DNA from: an uncultured Bacilli bacterium
GTDB taxonomy: Bacteria > Bacillota_I > Bacilli_A > RF39 > UBA660
Assembly: GCA_944359735.1 (NCBI GenBank)
Contig: CALVTA010000045.1
Location: 1 to 9,238, forward strand
Reading direction: 5' to 3'
Length of the DNA: 9,238 bases
Below, piece by piece: positions 6,495-9,238 of the stretch (positions are counted from its first letter, which is position 1; the number at the start of each line of letters is the position of its first letter). The translations under genes and the position numbers were made by a program. The notes below the pieces were generated by a model. That model ran no database searches. It was given only the letters and a program-made list of their open reading frames with translations, and had not been told where the DNA came from.

Positions 6495-7320
6495 TAAAAT
6501 TACAACTAAAGATGAATTAGATAAAATACATAGAAATTTAACTATAACTTTAGAGAAATATATTAAAACAATAATAAGTACATATGGTAGCTTTATATCT
6601 AACGAACGTTTTGAATATCTTTCTAATATCAAAGATTATAGCAACATTATTCAGATTTTTGATTATAGTTCTATTAACGGCTATGCTAATAATAAATATA
6701 TAGCTTTACCATTAAGTGCTGATAAAGCTTTTGATGAGTTAAAAAAGATAACTGGTTATGGAACCGATGAGAATCATAAAGTTTATGATAGCACCAATCT
6801 GATTATAAATGACAATACTTTTATGACATATATTAATCATGTTATAAAAAAAGGAATGACACTAGAAGAGTATTTCGAAGATTTATTATTACATGAAACA
6901 ATGCATTTTTGTGGTAGTGGAGGTAATAACGCACTTAAGGAAGGTATAAATGAACTATTAACAAGAAAAATAGCTTTAGAAAATAATTTTAAAACAAGTG
7001 GTTGTGGTTATCCAAAAGAAGTCAAGATAGTTTATACTCTTCAAGAAATATTAGGAGAAGATATAATTAATCAAATAGCTTTTATAAATAATGAATTAGA
7101 TATTTTAAATTACTTAGAAGATACTATAGGTAAAGAAGCAAGTGATTTATATCTAGATATTTCGAGCATTATGAATAATGAATTTCAGAAAAAGTATTAT
7201 AAAAAAATGAATACTTATAATGGATTAGAAGGAATTAAGAAAAAGATAGAAAATTATCAAACTATTGATTATACAAAAGCATATGAACTTATAGAAGAAT
7301 ATAATAAAAATATGAAGTAA
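6490..7320 (+). CDS. Putative zinc metallopeptidase of unknown family (HExxH ... EGINE)
   Basis: I do not recognise a named family. Numbered from the GTG, the 276-residue product carries HETMH (135-139), an HExxH zinc site, and then the EGINELLT segment, in which E151 is placed 12 residues later as a likely third ligand, as in gluzincins with an HExxH...EGxxE pattern. A GSGG turn lies between. There is no signal peptide or membrane helix, so it should act in the cytosol. The C-terminal third (about 190-276) is helical and rich in Lys, Glu, Asn and Tyr. Coordinates are given from the GTG as the nearest conventional start, but the ribosome site favours the ATT at 6499, which would give a protein three residues shorter beginning TTKDEL. 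It has its own promoter after the operon terminator. Base composition is clearly more AT-rich than in the preceding operon. Substrate and role are unknown; a structural non-peptidase use of the motif is possible. Confidence 0.72.
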   Translation: MIKITTKDELDKIHRNLTITLEKYIKTIISTYGSFISNERFEYLSNIKDYSNIIQIFDYSSINGYANNKYIALPLSADKAFDELKKITGYGTDENHKVYDSTNLIINDNTFMTYINHVIKKGMTLEEYFEDLLLHETMHFCGSGGNNALKEGINELLTRKIALENNFKTSGCGYPKEVKIVYTLQEILGEDIINQIAFINNELDILNYLEDTIGKEASDLYLDISSIMNNEFQKKYYKKMNTYNGLEGIKKKIENYQTIDYTKAYELIEEYNKNMK

Positions 7321-7356
7321 GTGAAAGTAATCATCAAAAATTATGAAACAATAATA

Positions 7357-7387
7357 TTGACATAGACCACACTTTAAGTGCTATTAT
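7357..7387 (+). promoter_or_regulatory. MerR-type promoter with 19-bp spacer and central dyad
   Basis: A consensus -35 TTGACA (7357-7362) and a -10 TATTAT (7382-7387, preceded by TGC) are 19 bp apart, the over-long spacing that MerR-family activators correct by twisting DNA. The spacer holds the perfect dyad CACTT-T-AAGTG (7370-7380), centred three bases right of the spacer midpoint. Autoregulation by the gene that follows is the simplest reading. Confidence 0.7.
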
Positions 7388-7409
7388 AACTGCGAAAGGA
7401 AGTAATAAA

Positions 7410-7775
7410 ATGACTATAAAAGAAGTAGCAGAAAAATTTGATATGACTAATGATACTTTAAGATATTATGAAAAAATAGGACTAATAGGACCAGTTAAGA
7501 AAAATAGTAGTGGTATTAGAGACTATAGTAAAAACGATTTAAAAAGAATAGAGTTTATTAAATGTATGCGTAGTGCTGGGATTTCTATAGAAGTATTAAA
7601 GAAATATGTTGATTTATATGATAAAGGAGAAAGTACTAAAGATATACGCCAGCAATTATTAGAAAAAGAAAAAGAAAAGCTAGAAGAAAAGATTAAAACA
7701 ATGACAGAAGCTTTAGATAAACTTAAATATAAGATAGAACTATATAAGACAGACAAGTTAGATAAATATTTATAA
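7410..7775 (+). CDS. MerR-family transcriptional regulator, AdhR-like
   Basis: This is a DNA-binding regulator of the AdhR/NmlR-like branch of the MerR family, which responds to aldehydes and other electrophiles. The winged helix-turn-helix covers residues 1-70: MTIKEVAEKFDMTNDTLRYYE, GLIGPVKKN and GIRDYSKNDLKRIEFIKCMRSAGISIE closely follow Bacillus subtilis AdhR. Cysteine 52 (IKCMRSAG) matches the AdhR redox-sensing cysteine, the only cysteine in the protein. The dimerisation coiled coil runs from about 76 to 112. At 121 residues it is a little shorter than AdhR (about 140), and the C-terminus abuts a decayed transporter, so slight truncation is possible. The start follows AAAGGAAG with good spacing, and the promoter is the 19-bp MerR type. 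Its original target may have been the damaged gene downstream or a gene now lost. The aldehyde operon 0.9 kb upstream is an attractive but unproven target. Confidence 0.9.
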   Translation: MTIKEVAEKFDMTNDTLRYYEKIGLIGPVKKNSSGIRDYSKNDLKRIEFIKCMRSAGISIEVLKKYVDLYDKGESTKDIRQQLLEKEKEKLEEKIKTMTEALDKLKYKIELYKTDKLDKYL

Positions 7776-7783
7776 AAGTAAAC

Positions 7784-8938
7784 ATTAATTATTCTGATAA
7801 TTATTCTACTTTAATAAGTGAAACAACAAAAGGAATTAGAGAAGTTAAGTCGCTTGATTTAAAGAAAAAATGTGCTGATATTTTTGATAAAGATATAGAT
7901 AATCTAAGAGATATAAGAACAACTAGAAGATTACTTGGTAAAAAAGTTAATACAGCTAAATGGACTATTAGAATAATAGGAGATGCTATTATATTATTGT
8001 ATATTATAAATAATGTTAGATTACAAGTATTTGATGTAGAAACAGCAATGCTAATTATTACTTATATGACTACTATTGTTGATGATGTTTTTCATAGAAT
8101 AATTGAACATGATTTTGGTATTTCTGAATTTACTGCCAATATGAAACGAATAAAATGGCTTTTAGAAGATAATGAACTAGAAAAGGAAAAATTTGGGCAA
8201 GGTAACTTTAATAATATACAAGGAGTTATTGAATTTAAAAATGTAAACTTTAAATATAATAATACAGAAACAGAAGCCTTGCATAATATAAATTTTAAAA
8301 TAAAAGATAATTCTAAAACAGCAATTATAGGTATGAGTGGAGGAGGTAAATCAACTATATTTAAATTGCTTTTAAAACAATATGACAATTATAAAGGAAA
8401 AATATTAATAGATAATAAAGATATCAGAAATTTTAATGAAAAAAGTTTAAGAAAGGCTATAACGATAGTTAACCAGGAACCCATACTTTTCAATATGAGT
8501 ATTAAAGAAAACTTGTTAATGGTAAATAGTAAAGCTACTATTAATGATATTAAAAGGGCTTGTAAGCTTGCTAATATTGATGAGTTTATAGAAAGTTTAC
8601 CAAATAAATATGATGAAATAATTGAAGAAAATACAACTAATATATCAGTAGGTCAAAAGCAAAGGATTGCTATAGCAAGGGCTATATTAAAAGATACACC
8701 CATAATTCTTTTTGATGAAGTAACTAGTGCTTTAGATAAAAGAAGTAAAAAAGAAATAGAAAAAACAATTGAAGAATTATCAAAGACAAAAACTGTAATT
8801 GTAATTGCACACACATTAGATAGTATTAAAAACTATGACAAAATTTTGGTTATAAAAGAGGGAAAGCTAATAGAAGAAGGTAATAATAAAGAATTATTAG
8901 ATAGCAAGGGCTTTTATTATGCTTTAACTAATTTATAA
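7784..8938 (+). pseudogene. 5'-truncated ABC exporter (partial TMD + intact NBD)
   Basis: This is the C-terminal two-thirds of a half-transporter of the ABC exporter (MsbA/multidrug/peptide) type. The reading frame is open from 7766, and family-like sequence begins about 7787 (NYSDNYSTLISETTKGIREVKSLDL), equivalent to roughly residue 200 of a ~580-residue exporter. The first four membrane helices and the start are missing, and no start codon with a ribosome site exists before it; the first possible TTG, at 7997, lies inside a transmembrane helix. The nucleotide-binding domain is complete: Walker A GMSGGGKST (8330-8356), Q-loop VNQEP, a variant signature ISVGQ (8642-8656), Walker B IILFDE (8702-8719), D-loop SALD, and H-loop histidine (8810-8812). 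There are no internal stops, so the loss is recent or the NBD is still used. It lies nine bases after merR in a different frame, consistent with a deletion that removed the exporter's front half. Functional expression is unlikely. Confidence 0.75.
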
Positions 8939-8940
8939 TA

Positions 8941-8970
8941 AAAACTGCTAACTCCTCAGTTAACAGTTTT
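8941..8970. terminator. Bidirectional hairpin terminator between convergent gene remnants
   Basis: AAAACTGCTAACT (8941-8953) pairs with AGTTAACAGTTTT (8958-8970) with one C/A mismatch and a CCTC loop. A-tracts on one side and T-tracts on the other allow termination in both directions. The stop codon of the minus-strand permease fragment (8956-8958) lies within the hairpin. Confidence 0.8.
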
Positions 8971-9153
8971 CTTTTGTATAAACTTCTCAAGTAAACAAAT
9001 AAGATAATAGAATAAGAATGCTAAAACACCTAGAACAATAACAGAAGCAATTACAAGATCTATATTAAATACTTGCGTACCATACATTATTAAGTAACCT
9101 AATCCTTTTTTAGATACAAGTAGTTCTCCCATAATAACACCGATGTAACACAT
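8956..9153 (-). pseudogene. C-terminal remnant of an ABC transporter permease (NitT/TauT-like)
   Basis: About 65 residues read on the minus strand look like the end of a binding-protein-dependent permease of the SsuC/TauC/ThiX sort: GVIMGELLVSKKGLGYLIMYG followed by TQVFNIDLV and a last membrane helix (ASVIVLGVLAFLFYYLI), then a basic tail. Complete members are about 250 residues, so roughly three quarters is missing. The frame runs only seven codons further upstream (NAFHSPY) to a stop, and those residues do not look like the family. The ATG at 9153 is internal and no ribosome site precedes it. The break falls near 9153-9160. Probably a pseudogene left by a deletion or insertion; the substrate cannot be named. 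Confidence 0.7.
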
Positions 9154-9206
9154 ATAGGGAGAATGAAAAGCATTTTAGTAAAGAACTTGCTAGAAATGGA
9201 GTAAAT

Positions 9207-9238
9207 ATGGGAAAAGTAACTTGTCCATTTTGTAATAG
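9207..9238 (+). CDS. Start of an unidentified gene with a CPFC zinc-ribbon-like motif, cut by right edge
   Basis: ATG at 9207 follows GGAG (9198-9201) with five bases between, and opens MGKVTCPFCN before the window ends. A CxxC pair this close to the N-terminus suggests a zinc ribbon, as in some transposases and nucleic-acid-binding proteins, but ten residues cannot identify it. The same frame is open back to 9138 and reads ENEKHFSKELARNGVN before the ATG, which looks protein-like. This may therefore be the inside of a longer gene whose front was lost at the junction near 9155. Confidence 0.3.
   Translation, partial: MGKVTCPFCN

Noticed and set aside
7523..7756. Minus-strand open frame inside the MerR gene
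   Set aside because: A serine/phenylalanine-rich translation is the expected antisense of a Lys/Glu-rich coiled coil.
8092..8388. Minus-strand open frame inside the ABC exporter remnant
   Set aside because: Antisense of the conserved nucleotide-binding domain; no start context.
9163..9204. 13-codon plus-strand frame MKSILVKN... after a GGGAGA
   Set aside because: Too short and without homology signal; an overlapping frame looks more protein-like.
1..9238. CRISPR array, tRNA, rRNA, riboswitch or toxin-antitoxin pair
   Set aside because: No spaced direct repeats, cloverleaf or recognisable riboswitch core was seen in the short intergenic gaps, and no small paired genes of that type are present.

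Overview
This AT-rich window reads as chromosome from a low-GC Gram-positive bacterium of the Bacilli. The signs are the rimI–tsaD gene pair, the Bacillus/Staphylococcus-like form of TsaD, strong GGAGG-type ribosome binding sites, short U-tailed terminators and extended -10 promoters. A Gemella-like organism would fit, but that is a guess from base composition and family resemblance.

Layout, left to right. (1) The 3' part of rimI (protein N-acetyltransferase, cut by the left edge), a terminator, then tsaD (tRNA t6A synthesis) with its own promoter. (2) A monocistronic short-chain dehydrogenase (1547-2431) closed by a terminator that overlaps its stop codon. (3) A leader with two near-duplicate extended -10 promoters, then a tight three-gene operon (2619-6438): a FucO-type lactaldehyde reductase, a soluble stand-alone FIST-domain protein, and an NAD(P)-dependent aldehyde dehydrogenase. 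The operon ends in a strong terminator. (4) A cytosolic HExxH metallopeptidase-like gene of unknown role (6490-7320) that may initiate at a rare ATT codon. (5) A MerR-family regulator of the AdhR type (7410-7775) whose promoter has the 19-bp spacer typical of MerR-controlled promoters. (6) A decayed end: an ABC exporter lacking its first ~200 residues (about 7784-8938), a hairpin that can terminate in both directions, the last ~65 residues of an ABC permease on the minus strand (8956-9153), and past a junction near 9155 the start of an unidentified CxxC-containing reading frame cut by the right edge.

How the genes fit together. The SDR, FucO and aldehyde dehydrogenase are all alcohol/aldehyde/acid redox enzymes, so region 2-3 looks like an aldehyde (lactaldehyde or other short-chain aldehyde) processing module. 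A predicted small-ligand-binding FIST protein sits translationally linked between the reductase and the dehydrogenase. The nearby MerR regulator carries a cysteine at residue 52, matching the aldehyde-sensing cysteine of Bacillus subtilis AdhR as I recall it, so it is a plausible electrophile sensor. No sequence seen here proves that it controls the operon. The right third is visibly more AT-rich and contains two truncated transporter genes, so it looks like a region undergoing rearrangement and gene loss.
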